Part shown: piece after piece, positions 1-12,700 of the stretch | Position numbering within the stretch: the stretch's first letter is position 1 | How the letters are laid out: the number at the start of each line of letters is the position of its first letter | NCBI GenBank assembly: GCA_965178125.1 | Contig: OZ237773.1 | Location: 62,001-126,000 of the forward strand | Length of the DNA stretch: 64,000 bases | DNA from: Bilabrum cf. latius | Lineage: Eukaryota > Bigyra: Bicosoecida > Bigyra > Bicosoecida | Reading direction: 5' to 3' | The notes under the pieces: generated by a model | Databases searched by the model: none | What the model was told of the DNA's origin: nothing | What the model saw: only the letters and a program-made list of their open reading frames with translations | Position numbers and translations under genes: made by a program

Positions 1-2392
1 GCGCAGGCCAAATCACCACGCCGGCGGCATGGTCAGAGCTTCCCGACGCCGCCGAGCGGCAGGACCGCGCCAGGATCTCAGGATGGTTCGCGGACATTTC
101 CAGGAAAGCCGCCGCGCAGTCGAAGGCCTCTGCCGCCGCGTTCCCGCTGAGGCCCCTCCCTTGCCTGCACAGGCTGCCCACCAGCGCGAGCCCCAGGCAG
201 CGGAGCGGCCGGGGGCTGCCCTGGTCCCTTGACGCGCTGTTCGAGCCCAGGGGAGGTAACTGGCCAATCGCTGCGTCCAGGGAGGGTGCCGCAGGGTCCT
301 CGGATGGGATCGCCCGCAGCAGCAGGTCTGCAGGCACTGCATCCACCACCGCTCTGACGATGAGGTCGGTTGCAACCGAGGCCCGGCCCACGAGTGGGAG
401 GCCCGAGGGCAGCGAGAGCCACGGCGACTCCTACCTTCCATCGCTGCTGCCACCCTCAGTCTGAATCTCTCGCACTTCTCCTCCTCGTTGGCTACCTGCA
501 AGCGCCCCGTGGCATGCCGTGGACAGGAGAGACGAGGCGGCCGATGCCAGGGACCGGGTGGCAAACCCAGAGCCCTCCGCTGCATCGCGATCCATCGCTG
601 CCTGTGCCTGTTCCCTGGCAGCCTGCAGGAGAGCAGCAGCGGCAAAGCCAGCCGACTGTGTGCTACAGGCCCCCCTGCACCCCTGCTACACCACCAGCCC
701 GCACGCGATGGAAACGAGGGAAGGAAGGATGCTGCCGCTTGCATCATCATGCAATGCACCCACAGAATCGCCGCTGCTCGAATCAGCCGCAGAACTGCCA
801 GTATGGGCCCCTTCGCCCGCGAATGCCGCCTCCACCTGCGCAGCCAACGAGTCGAGGAGAGACGCGTCTCCTGCGTTGCCACCCGGCACACTGCCCAGCG
901 CCAGAACCATTGCAATCGTCACACCTGGCAGCGCAAGTATCTCCTGCAGGCACCTGAGCGCCTGGCCGGCCTCCTTGGCGGCTGCATCAGCGTCCCTCGC
1001 GCCCACTGGCGCATCCGTGGCGCCCTCAGTGTTGGTATCAGTGACGGAGGGCAGCTCGCCTGCCTCACCCGGGGTCATGCCCAGAGTGCGGCAGCATTCG
1101 CTGATTTTCTTCCACACTCGGCCCACGACAGCTCTCAGGGACCCCTAGATGCCACACCCAGCACTTCTTGCCGCATCTCTCTGCCTCTGTCTCGCTTTAC
1201 CGCGATCGGCCGATCCTGCGGCCCCGAGCCCGGGCCCAGACCCAGCTCTCGGCCCAGCAGCCGACCCATCCACGCTGAGTCCGAGCGACTCCGAATCCTT
1301 CCCGCCTTGTTCCTCGGCGTCCTGGTCCTCCTCCAGCAGGACCAGCGCAAAGGCGGCCCGAACCACCCCGTTGCTGCAGTGCAGTGCATCCGCGATGTCC
1401 CCCAGGCCGGGAGGCAGGGCCAGCAGCGCCGCCTCGCTCCCTGCGGCGGCCGCCCCCTGCAGCAGGCCACGTTCCGTTTCATCGGTCTCTTCAGGCTGAT
1501 TTGCCTGCAAAATGCCGGACCTGGCGCCCATCTCAGTCGCCGCACCGATTGGCGCGTCGAATGTGAGGTCACTCGCGTCATCGTGGCCAAAGTCACTGCC
1601 CCCGTCATGGCCAGCCCCACTGGTCGGGCTCAAACCACCCAGCGCGCCGGCCCGTGGCTGTATGATTGTAGCAACCACATCAGCGCATGCCCGCACCACC
1701 ACGCAAGTCCGTTCCTCCCTCGAAAGCGGAACCAAGGATTGCGCGGCGCCGCTTCGCCTGCCCTCGAGCGATTGCGCGCCGACCCTGGCTGCCCTGACGA
1801 TCGCGTCGCAGGAACCCTCCGTGTCGTTTGTTCCCTGGGGAACAGAGGCCTCCCGGGTCCCGTCTCCGCGCAGCACAGCGGCCCCGGCAGCCGCCGCCGC
1901 CTCTGGCTCCGGCCCGCACAGATCCGCCAGGAGAGCGGAGGCGGCTGGCCGAAGGGCTTGAGCGCCAGCGCGCGTGGCAAGCCAGCCCGCGTATCGCGCC
2001 ACCAGGTACAGGGCGGCGGCATCGGGCTGCGCAGGAGCAGTCTGCTGCAAGTTTGTGCTGGAAGGCGAAGGGAGCGAGCGGAGGCCAACCGAGGCGGCGC
2101 TGGGGGCGGCTGGATCAGCGCCTGCCCCGCTCGATGCTGCGCCACTTGGAGCGTTCGTCTTTGCTTTCCGTGCGAGGATTTCCTCCACGCTGACTGCCAC
2201 CTGAGACATGGATGTCGCAGAGGTTAGTGATGCTGATCCACGAGAATCTTGCACCCGCCCGCTTTGAACCTGAACCGTAGGGAACGCAGCTTCTGCATGC
2301 CGGGTGTCGCTACTGCCAGCAAGATAAGCGTCTCTGTTCGCTGAAGCACCAAGAGTTTGCTATTTTGGGTTTGTTGCGTTGAGGCAGCCCAT
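1..2392 (-). CDS. Large Ala/Ser-rich protein, possibly N-acylated (3' end beyond window)
   Basis: The frame is open from an ATG at 2392 to the left edge, about 797 codons, interrupted only by four TAG codons (near 2358, 1145, 686 and 425). The chosen start gives the N-terminus MGCLNATNP, which fits an N-myristoylation (Gly2) plus palmitoylation (Cys3) signal, so the protein may be membrane-anchored. An in-frame ATG lies further upstream (about 2470) and another downstream at 2209, so the start is a judgement. The body is rich in Ala, Gly and Ser with short amphipathic helical stretches (for example near 1440-1340 and 360-30) that could be divergent helical repeats. No known domain was recognised. 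It is the first of three same-strand genes, separated from the next by about 660 bp. Confidence is high that it is coding, low on function. Confidence 0.7.
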
Positions 2393-3054
2393 CGTAGTTC
2401 GAGTACGTTCTCGTGTCAGCGCGCTTGCCAGCTGCTTGGCTGAAGAACAATTCTAAAGGGTACTGTGCATATCTATGATGAGCCTAGTTGCGCCAATTTC
2501 GTTCGTTCTCGCTGTCTCTGAGTTGCTGTCTCGTGGCAACCAGCCAGGGAATCTAGACGGCATGGGGGCAACCAGCCCTTCCAGCATAAGTGATGAGCTG
2601 GCCTTGCCTTCTAAACTCTAGTGAGCTGGCTGCATCTTCCCATTTCGGGATGGAGCAACCTATGCTCTCCTTGATTTCAACGACATGGTGCAGCAAAGCG
2701 TCTCCCCCGGAGAGTGTGTCCTAGTTTGGGATGTTTTCGGGGCCAATAGGAATGAAGCTGACTGATTGACTTGTTTGGATCAAGTAAGTATCAGATACAG
2801 CGAACCGAAGCAAAGAGGTTCGAAGCACCCTCTTTCTACTCCAATAATCTCTGCTGGCAAGCCGTCGAACCTTGCGATACCGATTCCGAAAGTTCGTTAT
2901 GTGGTGGAGCTAGCCGCGGTCATGAGCCTCATTGAGAGGTCAACAACTTACCCGACCTGTGAAACAATCTAGGTGCACTAACGGTAACCAACCAGCAGCA
3001 AATGGCGTGGCAGAATATATGCACGTCAGAATCTCAAACCAATCAGATAGACAA
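2393..3054. other. Intergenic, no gene seen
   Basis: This stretch has lower GC than its surroundings and only short open frames without codon bias. It contains the 5' flank of the gene ending at the left edge and the 3' flank of the next minus-strand gene. No recognisable promoter element was identified. Confidence 0.5.
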
Positions 3055-6000
3055 TCAGTACAAGCCACTGCTGCCCTCGCTCGTACCGGGAGCTTCATTC
3101 TGGTCCCCATACCCCTGGCCCATCCTGCGGTACTGTTGCAGCGTGCTCACTCTCCCCTCGAGGCTCCTGGCTCCTGCCGAGCTGATTTCCATGGCTTCCT
3201 CCGTGGTGTGGCCTGTCCCGTGCCCCGAGCTGCGGGCACCTCCGCCCATGTTCGAGATCGAGCTCCCTGTCCCATCCGTGATCAGCACGCCAATGTCCTC
3301 CAGCCCCTGGGCCTCGGCCTCCTCGGCCATGGCCGCCGCCCGCCGCATGATTGCCGCCCCCATCGCACCGCCGAGGGCGCGCGCGATTTCACTTGAGTCA
3401 CCATCGCCGTCACTGGTTTCCTTGAAATCATCCACGCCGATACTAGCCCCAGCCAGAGGCCGTTGCTGCTGCTGCTGCTCCTGGTTCCGGCGAGGAGGGG
3501 GGTTAAGTGCCGCCTGTCCATACAACCTGCTGGCTGCCTCGCCCCCCCCTGCCAGCACGCTGCGAGCGAACCTGCCCCGCTTCAGTGGATGCTGCGCCTC
3601 GCCTCGGGCAGCCGTAGCAGCTGCGTTGCCTGCACTTGTGCCTCCCTCGGCCTTGGCCTGCGCTGGACCAGAGCCGTTGCTGCTGCCCTGCAGGAACGTG
3701 ACAGGCTGAGAACCCCTAGCACCTGCAGGAGCAACGCCCCCACCTGCGGGGTCATCCGGTGCATCGTGCCCCCCCACGTCGGGGTCAGACCCCTCCGATC
3801 CCTCGGGGAGATGCAGCACCCTGCTCCTCCAGCTCCGAGTCGTGCCGATGGCCTCCCCGCTCTGTTCCCTGCCGCGCCGGGGGGGCTGCTGCTTGGAACG
3901 GGTCTGCCCCTTCCTGAGCGCCCGCGCAGCTCCACTGCTCGCAGTACCAGGTTCCTCGATGGCAGGCCCCTCATCGATGGCAGCCCCCTAGTCGGACCTC
4001 GTGGTTTTGCCTGAGGCCGCGGTGCTCTTTCCGGTTGTGGTAGGCGGCTCTACCCTCTGGCGACCTAGCCACGATGCCGCCCGTGAGAGCGTGTCGCTGG
4101 ACGAAGAGGACCTCCCCGTAGATCCACCGGTGGATTGCTTCCTGCTGCCCTTCTCAGAGCCCAGGTGCCTGCCTGCGCCCGTGCCCATCCAGCCCATCCC
4201 TCCCCCAAGGTCGCTGGTGGACTGCGACTGGCTAGAAGATCTCCACTCACTGCCGCTGGCCCTGTATCGGCTCATGGGCTCCTGGGAGCCGATCGTGTCA
4301 CCGACCAGCACAGACCTGCCGGATGCGCTTGCTGTGCCCGCGGCAGCAGCAGCAGCTTGGTCCCCTGACCCCCGCAGTGCCCTGCCTCCATCCCCTTGTG
4401 TCCTTCCCATCTCTGGGCTGAACACCGCAGGCAAATGCTGCTGGTTGCTGCCGTGAGCAGCCTAGCTGTCTTCTTCCAGCGAGGAAGCTGCTCCTAGATG
4501 CACTAGCTACACCCCTGGGCTCTGGCTACTGTGTGTGCTTCCCGGTCGCTGGTTCGGTCGTCCGTCTCCTGGGCCAGTTGCTGCACGACTAGGCCGCCCC
4601 AACTGCTCCTCGCTCTCCTCCTCCGGCACAACTCCAAGAGGCTTCCCGCCCATGGCACCACCGACGCCTGATCCGAAGCTCTTGCCGCGTCGATGCCCGC
4701 CGCGCCTGGGCATGCTCGGGTGTGGCGCCGACGACGTCCCCCACTTGGAGACATCGCCCGCAGCATCGGCCTCGCTGCCAGTGGTTCTCATGGTCCTCAT
4801 CCTCGCGAGGCGGGCCAACCTGAGGATCCGTCGGGCGCTGGAGCCGGGTGGTAGCACAGGGGGTCCCCTGGGGCGCGGTCTGTTCGGGCCGCTGGAGGAG
4901 CTCCACTTGTTGTTCCCGTGCTTGTTCCCGTGCTTGGTGCCCTTGGCCGATGCCCGCCTGGAGTGCCGCACCGGTTCCTCGCTTTCGTCCTAGGAGAAAT
5001 CATCCGACCATAGCAGTTCTGACGAAATAGAGTTCCTGCCCCCTCCCCCGCCCCCTTCCTCCTCTTCCAGACTGGTCCTGGACGCGTACAGGATTGCATT
5101 CACGAGCTCCGCTGCTCGCTCCCTGGCCTCATCGGCGGATTCTGGCGAGAGTGGCGAGCGGTCCCACTGGTCTCCGGACCACGACCTGGATCGTGGGCGT
5201 GATTTGCGCTTGGTAGCGGCGGGCTCGTGGTCATCTACCGCTGCTTCACGCCCCGTGATGTCCCTCGGCAGGTAGCCGGGTGGAAGGAATCGCCCGAGCT
5301 CAGTCAACACCAGCGGTTGGGAGTCTAACTCTCGGAGCTGCCGCACGAGGATTTTAATTCGAGCTAGGCGGGCATTGAATGGGACGGATGGGTCGGACTT
5401 GGACCGCAGCCGGGTGCCTTTGATCCCTCTCGTGTGCCCGTCCGGGCCGATCGTCGACTGCGCTCCTCTCGCCCCTAGCACTCCAATGGAAGCTGAGGTG
5501 CTCTTTACATGTCCATGCATAGTTTTTGGGGAGGTGTCGCGAGCACTGCTTGAAGAAAGCCCCCGCTTTCCTTGCTTGCTGCTCTCCGGCACGATCTTCC
5601 CAGCGGCTGCCCTCTCATCGGTCGCCTTCTCCCCACCAACATGCTGCGTGTCGTCAATCTCTCTATCAGTACCAGTTTCTGCGCGTTACAGGTGGAGAAT
5701 GGAGCCAAAAGTAACGAAACGGATGCATCGCAAGAGCTTTTGTCAGCACGAACAGCAAGGAGAGGTCTATGCCAAGAACGCTGAAGAGCAATAATGCCTT
5801 AGAATTGGAAGTCCTAGGGTCCCATTCTATCACATTTGTTGATAACTGGACTGCAAGTAGATGCATACGGCCACCCACGTAGGGGAAGCCTTCGGCCCGT
5901 ATGTGCGAAGTTCCGAAGTTAGCCTTCATCGAATCGATACCGTTAATAGTACTAGTCAATGTGCCCGTGCTATACACCACTAATGCTACGCCAACTGCAC

Positions 6001-6087
6001 GATCTCTATCGATACGATGCACTCACGCGCGTTGCTTTGCAGTGAGTGTGCTTGCGTAATCCAGCATCTGCTTGCGCACGCACCCAT
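3055..6087 (-). CDS. Low-complexity protein with MGACAS N-terminus, two exons
   Basis: Exon 1 is 6027-6087 (ATG at 6087, 20 codons plus one base) and exon 2 is 3055-5678. The 348-bp intron has donor GTGAGT and acceptor CGCAG, and the split codon joins in phase, giving 894 residues ending in TGA. Four TAG codons are read through (4990, 4507, 4463, 3988). The N-terminus MGACAS matches the myristoylation pattern MGxxxS with nearby cysteines, so membrane tethering is plausible. The rest is mostly disordered: Ser/Arg-rich, a run of Gly and Glu near 5040-5080, polyGln near 3470, and one better-ordered helical segment near 5360-5260 (LARIKILVRQLRELD). No family was recognised. The in-phase splice into a myristoylation-type start is good evidence for the gene model. 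Confidence 0.7.
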
Positions 6088-6543
6088 CAATTGAATCAAA
6101 CAAATCAAATACTGGTGTGGTCTACTGGGCCCTGTTTAGGACAAACTGCCCTCTGGCGCTTTTAATAACCCCTTCAATGAACTGTGCTTCGTTGAATATT
6201 TCATACTGCCGGCACTGGTGCTGTCGATCCAGGTGCCGACAACTTGAAGGTGCAAGAACACTCGCCGTGCCGAAGAGCTTCTCATCTCGAATCGAGTCAC
6301 AGATAAAGAATTATTGCTTAATCATGCACATAGATAATACATGTGGCGCATCCGTTCGGTTTTGGCCGCGGATTATCATGATATAGTAGTATCGCACCAT
6401 TGGAGAACGCGCGACCTCCGCTGCTAGTTGCCCGCAAACGATTTGGAAGAATGTTAACATACCAACATGGCAATAAACTAGCAGATACTTGCTTGTACAT
6501 GGCCTGCCTCCAACTTGCACGCGTAGCCGCTCGCATAATCTTG
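6088..6543. other. Intergenic, AT-richer, no gene seen
   Basis: The region lies between the 5' end of the MGACAS gene and the stop codon of the PDZ gene, both on the minus strand. Only short frames without bias occur; nothing further can be supported. Confidence 0.5.
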
Positions 6544-8671
6544 TCATCGGTCGTCCTTCTTGGCTTTGCTCTTCTTCTCCTTCTTGGCCTTCTTCGTCTT
6601 GCCATCCTTCTTCTCTGACTTCTCCTTCTTATCTTTCTTACCTTTCTTGGCCTTCCCTTTCCCCCCTTCGAACCTTTTCAGCACGTCCATCACGGTCGGC
6701 CGCCTCTCGTTCGTCGCGTGCCCAGAGCCCGCCCCCCCATCATCATCACCCTCGCCCTCGCCATCCTTGTTCCCTGCGCCAGTCTTGGCACCATCATCGC
6801 CCTCCTTCGCACCCCCCTAGCCTGCAGACCCCTCCGGTGGAACCCCTGACTCGCCACCTGCCACCACAGGCACCTCACCCCCACCTGCGCCTACAGCTGC
6901 CGCTGCAGCCATCGCCGCTGCCACTGCCGCCGCACTAGCCTCCCCCTGCTCCTCCTTGCCCACATCATCCTCATCAGCTGCCAAATCTCCTGTTTCCATC
7001 TCGTCCTGCTGCTCCGCACCCTCCGGCGCACTGCCGGCCTGTCCACTACCCGCATGCCCACACTCTTGCTCGCCTTTAGCTGCATCTGAGCCCGTGCCCG
7101 CAATGGTAGGCCCGCTTGAAAAGACGCCTGCAGCAGTGGGTGGAGCCAACCCTTCATCAGTAGCATCACCGTCCTCATCAGCAACGACCGCCTCAACCAT
7201 CGCTCTCTCGCTCGCCTCGTCGGCTGCCACTGCCCCCGGCCCAATACCACCTTTGCCTACACGTGCTCCCGCTTCTGCCACTGCCTCAGCTTGTGCCTCT
7301 GTCTCAGCGTCCTCAAGGACGTCTCGGTCACTATCAGCTGCACCCGCCGCCTCCAGCCCACCAGGTGCAGCCTGCGTATCGCTCGTCACACTTGGTGCAG
7401 CCGCCTTCTGCTGCTACTGCTGTTCCCTGGATCTGACCCTCTCCAGCTGTATCTCAGAGTCCACCAGCACTCGCTGCTGCCTCGCCTCCCTGGCCTCTTG
7501 TTCCCTGGCCATCGCCCCCTCCTCGTGCCTGAGCCTAAGGTCGGTTGCTCGCGCTTGCAGCTCGTTCAGTCTTCGGACCGACCTCCGGACCCGCCCGTCC
7601 AGCCCGGTTGCAACCTCTAGCATTCGTCTTACCTCTGCCCCGAGGGCGGGCAGCCGCTGCTGCAGGCACCCGTCGAGCAGGTCGAATTCCCGCTGCTGGG
7701 CCACCACCTCTCGCCTGGCCTGCTGGGCCCTCGTATCCAGAGCGGTGGCACTGCGGGATGGGAAGCAGGGGGGGCAGGGGAAGGGCCAGGGACAGCTGCA
7801 GATACCATGCAGCAGGTGGATTCAACGCAAGACATGGTGCACCCATGCATATGTGGCATGCTGCATCGAACAAGCGCGGACACGCCTGGCACTCGTAGCA
7901 GCGCGCTGCACGGACGCGACCCCTCCAGGCACATGCTCGCTGATCGGGCGCAACTGCCGGCATGTCCGTAAGGCAGTGAACTCACGATTCCTGTATTCTT
8001 GCAGCGTCAATGTCTGCATCGTTTCCAATGGCAACCCACTCCGCACGCAGAGCCTGCATCGACTCGTGGTCGGGGTCCCGATCCGGCCCAAGCCGCTATC
8101 CGGCGACTTGCTCCGAGATTCGCTCCTGCAGCTTCCCAAAACCTTCTCGCGTCTTACGAGCCATTTCAGTCGCACCCTACGCCATTCTAGAGCTTGCCGT
8201 TCGCATGGATGTCACGAGAGAGGCAGCCGCAGACAGGAACGGGTTTGCACCGCTGGCTAGCTGCGGCTGACTCGATGCCGAGCTCCCAACCCCACTAGTG
8301 CTTGACGATAGTGGTCGATGCAAGAGAATCTGCATGGGTCGACTGGCTGCCTTGATATGAGCAAGCGCTTCGTCGTGAGGCAAGCCTACAAGGACGTGCT
8401 TGCCTGCGGAATCCGAGGCCACCTGTGCCAGTTGGTCCCCCTCCCGCACACCCAGTGACTTTGCAGCCCCTTGCTCCATTACTACGCGCACAACTAGGCC
8501 ATTGTCCACCTGCATCCCAAGCGGACCCGGTCCAAATTCAACTGCAACATCTGTGAATTTGCGATCTGTCGGAGGTCCAGGTCGGACGGCGGATGCCACC
8601 GCCGCACGGTCGTCATCAGAGGCGCGGGTACTAGTAGCCTCATGTGCGGCATTTGGGCCAGTACTTGACAT
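6544..8671 (-). CDS. PDZ-domain protein with coiled coil and Lys-rich tail
   Basis: Exon 1 is 7986-8671 and exon 2 is 6544-7750; the 235-bp intron (donor GTGAGT, acceptor CGCAG) joins TC+T in phase, giving 630 residues ending in TGA. A PDZ domain spans about residues 42-122: the carboxylate-binding loop appears as GPLGMQV, followed by VVRVVMEQGAAKSLGVREGDQL, the usual strand/helix pattern. PDZ domains bind C-terminal peptides and scaffold membrane or signalling complexes. About residues 170-330 form a heptad-like Gln/Glu/Arg-rich coiled coil; the C-terminus is acidic-Ala-rich and then a run of KK-containing repeats, as in nucleolar or RNA-associated tails. Four TAG codons are in frame (8177, about 8099, 7414, 6817); that at 7414 lies inside a CAG run. 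Exact family not recognised. Confidence 0.75.
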
Positions 8672-8761
8672 CACCCGCGCTGTACACAGCGAATCCGCCG
8701 ACGAAGCGATTTATCGATTCGTAATTTATTGCGTGTACGGTAACTTCACCCAACAATGCAA

Positions 8762-8790
8762 GTGTATTTCTGTATTTCTGTATTTCTGTT
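8762..8790. repeat. Short tandem repeat, TATTTCTG x3
   Basis: Three adjacent copies of an 8-base unit just upstream of the dispersed repeat copy. It is non-coding and probably slippage-derived. Confidence 0.6.
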
Positions 8791-8799
8791 CCATCCTGG

Positions 8800-9238
8800 A
8801 TTTCCGTCGCCGCCTAGCACCAGCATGTGCGCGGCGAACAGCGTATGTACCACACTATGTACTCACAGGTCATGCAGGACCACTCAAGGATCCTCAATTT
8901 TGTCTCGAAGGGCTCGAGGAGGGCTGCAGCAAAGGCCAAACGGGCGCTCGTCAGGGCAGTCCGGGAGGACTGGCTGTAGGGGCAGCCGTAAACAACAATC
9001 TCGCCGTGGCGATCGCCAACGTCAAGGCAGGGTTGGCTCAGAACGGGCGGCAGGACGGGGTGCCGGCAGCGGGCGCCGGAGGGAACGTGAATGCTGACGC
9101 TCCCCAGGGGGATATGGGTCCTCAAGGTGGAGCTTAGGTGGTTTAGGCCATTGCAGCTGAAGCGTGAAGTCTGGTAGGTCCCTGGCTCTCGTTCCAGATG
9201 TTTCTTCGTGATAGCGTGCGCTTTTGAGTTGAGGCCAC
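8800..9238 (+). repeat. Dispersed repeat, copy A (decayed coding element)
   Basis: This stretch matches the reverse complement of 32910-33275 across both a coding-like part and the following non-coding tail (for example the shared tail GATAGCGTGCGCTTTTGAG near 9215). In the other copy the coding part is an open frame of about 75-85 codons containing LAVGAAENNILATAVAIAKAG; here the counterpart is broken by a deletion of about 10 bases and other changes, and an extra stretch near 8850-8910 is absent from the other copy. It looks like a relic of a dispersed element or gene-family fragment. Confidence 0.7.
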
Positions 9239-9746
9239 AGAATATCAGAACTCCCCAAGTTCCATTTCTCTATTTCTCCGCAACACAGACATCAGGCTCC
9301 GTCGACCTCATCCGTGGTGGTATGGCTACAGCTGTAGCCCCCAGCGCCTACGCCTTTGGATACAGACCTAATAAGAAAAATATGAGGGCCACACGCGGCT
9401 CGCCTGCGTCTCCAGGGGCACGCAAGTCCAGCGAGAATCACATGGCTGCGATGGGTGAGACGCTGGCCTGGGAGGAAACCCTCTTATCTCGACGTGACGG
9501 GACCCGCGCGTCCTGCAGGATGCCGATACCTTCGCATTGTGCTCGAACAAATCTAGTATGAGCCAGCCCTTCCTGCTCCTAGGCCTGCATGGGACAAACG
9601 CCAGGAAGCAGTTTCCACCCAAGCACCCACCCGCATGCCATGCCTGTCGTGGCAACAGCCCTAACCCGTCGTGCGTGCATCCCACCTTCCTCATGGCATA
9701 TTCTCCCTACGCAGATACTGGCAGAGACCAAGTACTTCCTGCCCGC
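9239..9746. other. Upstream region of the giant LRR gene, no gene seen
   Basis: The frame of the downstream gene is open through part of this stretch, so its true start or 5' exon could lie here, but the translation lacks the bias seen downstream. No clear promoter motif was identified. Confidence 0.4.
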
Positions 9747-12700
9747 ATGCAGCTCGAGGGGGGCGCTTGCATGCCCCTCCTGATCATCCCACTGGCCTGC
9801 CTCTTGATACTCTCGCGGACTGTATCGGCCAACGGATGGTGCGAAAACCATCGGATTGACTTCTCGCCCTGGGACTCTACGCACTGCGGCATTGAGAATA
9901 GCACCAACGCCGCCAGATGCTGGAAGCCGAGTAACCGTTCACCCAACTCGTCCGTGACCGAGTGGCTCACTATAACAAACTACTGCGGGATCGAGATGGG
10001 CACTTTCGGTCTGCACTGCGACCTAAATCCTCTAGAGCGTGAATCCGTGTCCCCCGACGACCCTTTTAGTAACCCTTACTTAAGGCGTTGGAAGTCCGTC
10101 TCTTCCAGCGTTGATCTAGAACGCCTTGCTTGCGCTATTGACTGGGACGATGAAATTTACTGCTCTTAGTTTGATGCTCCCAGTGGTCAAAAATGGATGA
10201 TGGTCGATGTCACTCCCAATGGGGGGGGCGCATGCGGTATCGACCGTGACACGTACCAGATACACTGCTGGGGGCGCTCAAAGCTCTCAAACTTGGAACC
10301 TGCAGGGAAGCAATGGGTGTACGTTTCTACTCAACCATAGTACGCATGCGGGATCGAGAAGGGCAGCGGCGCAGTGCATTGCTGGAGCTCGAGCAGAGAT
10401 ATAAGGGATGCGCTTACAGCAGTACCATCAAACGTGACATCCTGGGACGATGTGCAGGCATTTAAAAGAATAGCTTGCGGAATCGCGAGCGACACCAAGG
10501 CCATACATTGCTGGGGGGCAGATTATGGACTTAACGAATTTGGTGATGTACCTTAGGCTGATGGTGGATTTGCAAAGATCTCCACGCGCGATGCAACTGT
10601 GTGTGCTCTCGAGATCCAGGGAGGCATGTAGTGCACCGGTCGCGGTTTCGATGACGATGATTGGTACTTATAGCCAAACGACCTGGCGCCTGGCTATATC
10701 TCCAGACACTCCTTCTGCTAGCCAACAGCCATAGACTGGGACTCAGTCACAGCGGATCAGTACGCAACTATCCTCGACATGACCGAATCCTCCATCAGTG
10801 ACTGGCCCGACAGGTCTTACTCCGAAGTACCAGTGCTGAATGGATGGTCATCCCTCAAACAAATCCAGCTACCATCATCGCTTTAGTTCATCGGAAGCAG
10901 AATGGCTGCGGGCTCCAAGAGTATGCAGAGGATCGACATGTCCTCCTGCGACCAGCTGACCACCATCCCGTCCCACGCTCTGGGCACGGACAAAGGCACC
11001 CTCACGGAGATCCAGCTGCCATCCAGCCTCACCACCATCGAGGCGGAGGCATTCACCACGACGGACGGCGTGCAGCAGGCGGGCGTTGAGGTGCTGGACC
11101 TGTCAGGGACCCAGCTTGCATCGGTGGTGGATGGGTCCTTCAGAGGACTGCATGGAGTGACCAGGCTGTCCATGCCATCCACCCTGGCCACCATCCCCGC
11201 ATCGACCTTCGGCGGCATGGACGGCCTGCGGGGGATCGACATGTCATCCTGCGACCAGCTGACCACCATCCCGTCCCACGCTCTGGGCACGGACAAAGGC
11301 ACCCTCACGGAGATCCAGCTGCCATCCAGCCTCACCACCATCGAGGTGGAGGCATTCACCACGACGGACGGCGTGCAGCAGTCGGGCGTTGAGGTGCTGG
11401 ACCTGTCAGGGACCCAGCTTGCATCGGTGGTGGATGGGTCCTTCAGAGGACTGCATGGAGTGACCAGGCTGTCCATGCCATCCACCCTCGCCACCATCCC
11501 CGCATCGACATTCGGCGGCATGGACGGCCTGCGGGGGATTGACATGTCATCCTGCGACCAGCTGACCACCATCCCGTCCCACGCTCTGGGCACGGACAAA
11601 GGCACCCTCACGGAGATCCAGCTGCCATCCAGCCTCACCACCATCGAGGTGGAGGCATTCACCACGACGGACGGCGTGCAGCAGTCGGGCGTTGAGGTGC
11701 TGGACCTGTCCGGGACCCAGCTTGCATCGGTGGTGGATGGGTCCTTCAGAGGACTGCATGGAGTGACCAGGCTGTCCATGCCATCCACCCTGGCCACCAT
11801 CCCCGCATCGACCTTCGGCGGCATGGACGGCCTGCGGGGGATCGACATGTCCTCCTGCGACCAGCTGACCACCATCCCGTCCCACGCTCTGGGCACGGAC
11901 AAAGGCACCCTCACGGAGATCCAGCTGCCATCCAGCCTCACCACCATCGAGGTGGAGGCATTCACCACGACGGACGGCGTGCAGCAGTCGGGCGTTGAGG
12001 TGCTGGACCTGTCAGGGACCCAGCTTGCATCGGTGGTGGATGGGTCCTTCAGAGGACTGCATGGAGTGACCAGGCTGTCCATGCCATCCACCCTGGCCAC
12101 TTTCCCCGCATCGACCTTCGGCGGCATGGATGGCCTGCTGGGGATCGACATGTCCCCCTGCGACCAGCTGACCACCATCCCGTCCCACGCTCTGGGCACG
12201 GACAAAGGCACCCTCACGGAGATCCAGCTGCCATCCAGTCTCACCACCATCGAGGCGGAGGCATTCACCACGACGGACGGCGTGCAGCAGGCGGGCGTTG
12301 AGGTGCTGGACCTGTCAGGGACCCAGCTTGCATCGGTGGTGGATGGGTCCTTCAGAGGACTGCATGGAGTGACCAGGCTGTCCATACCATCCACCCTCGC
12401 CACCATCCCCGCATCGACCTTCGGCGGCATGGACGGCCTGCGGGGGATTGACATGTCATCCTGCGACCAGCTGACCACCATCCCGTCCCACGCTCTGGGC
12501 ACGGACAAAGGCACCCTCACGGAGATCCAGCTGCCATCCAGCCTCACCACCATCGAGGTGGAGGCATTCACCACGACGGACGGCGTGCAGCAGTCGGGCG
12601 TTGAGGTGCTGGACCTGTCCGGGACCCAGCTTGCATCGGTGGTGGATGGGTCCTTCAGAGGACTGCATGGAGTGACCAGGCTGTCCATGCCATCCACCCT

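Noticed and set aside
488-2227. Long plus-strand open frame (579 codons)
   Set aside because: Antisense shadow of the minus-strand gene at 1-2392; composition is Arg/Pro/Cys-rich as expected for a shadow of GC-rich coding DNA.
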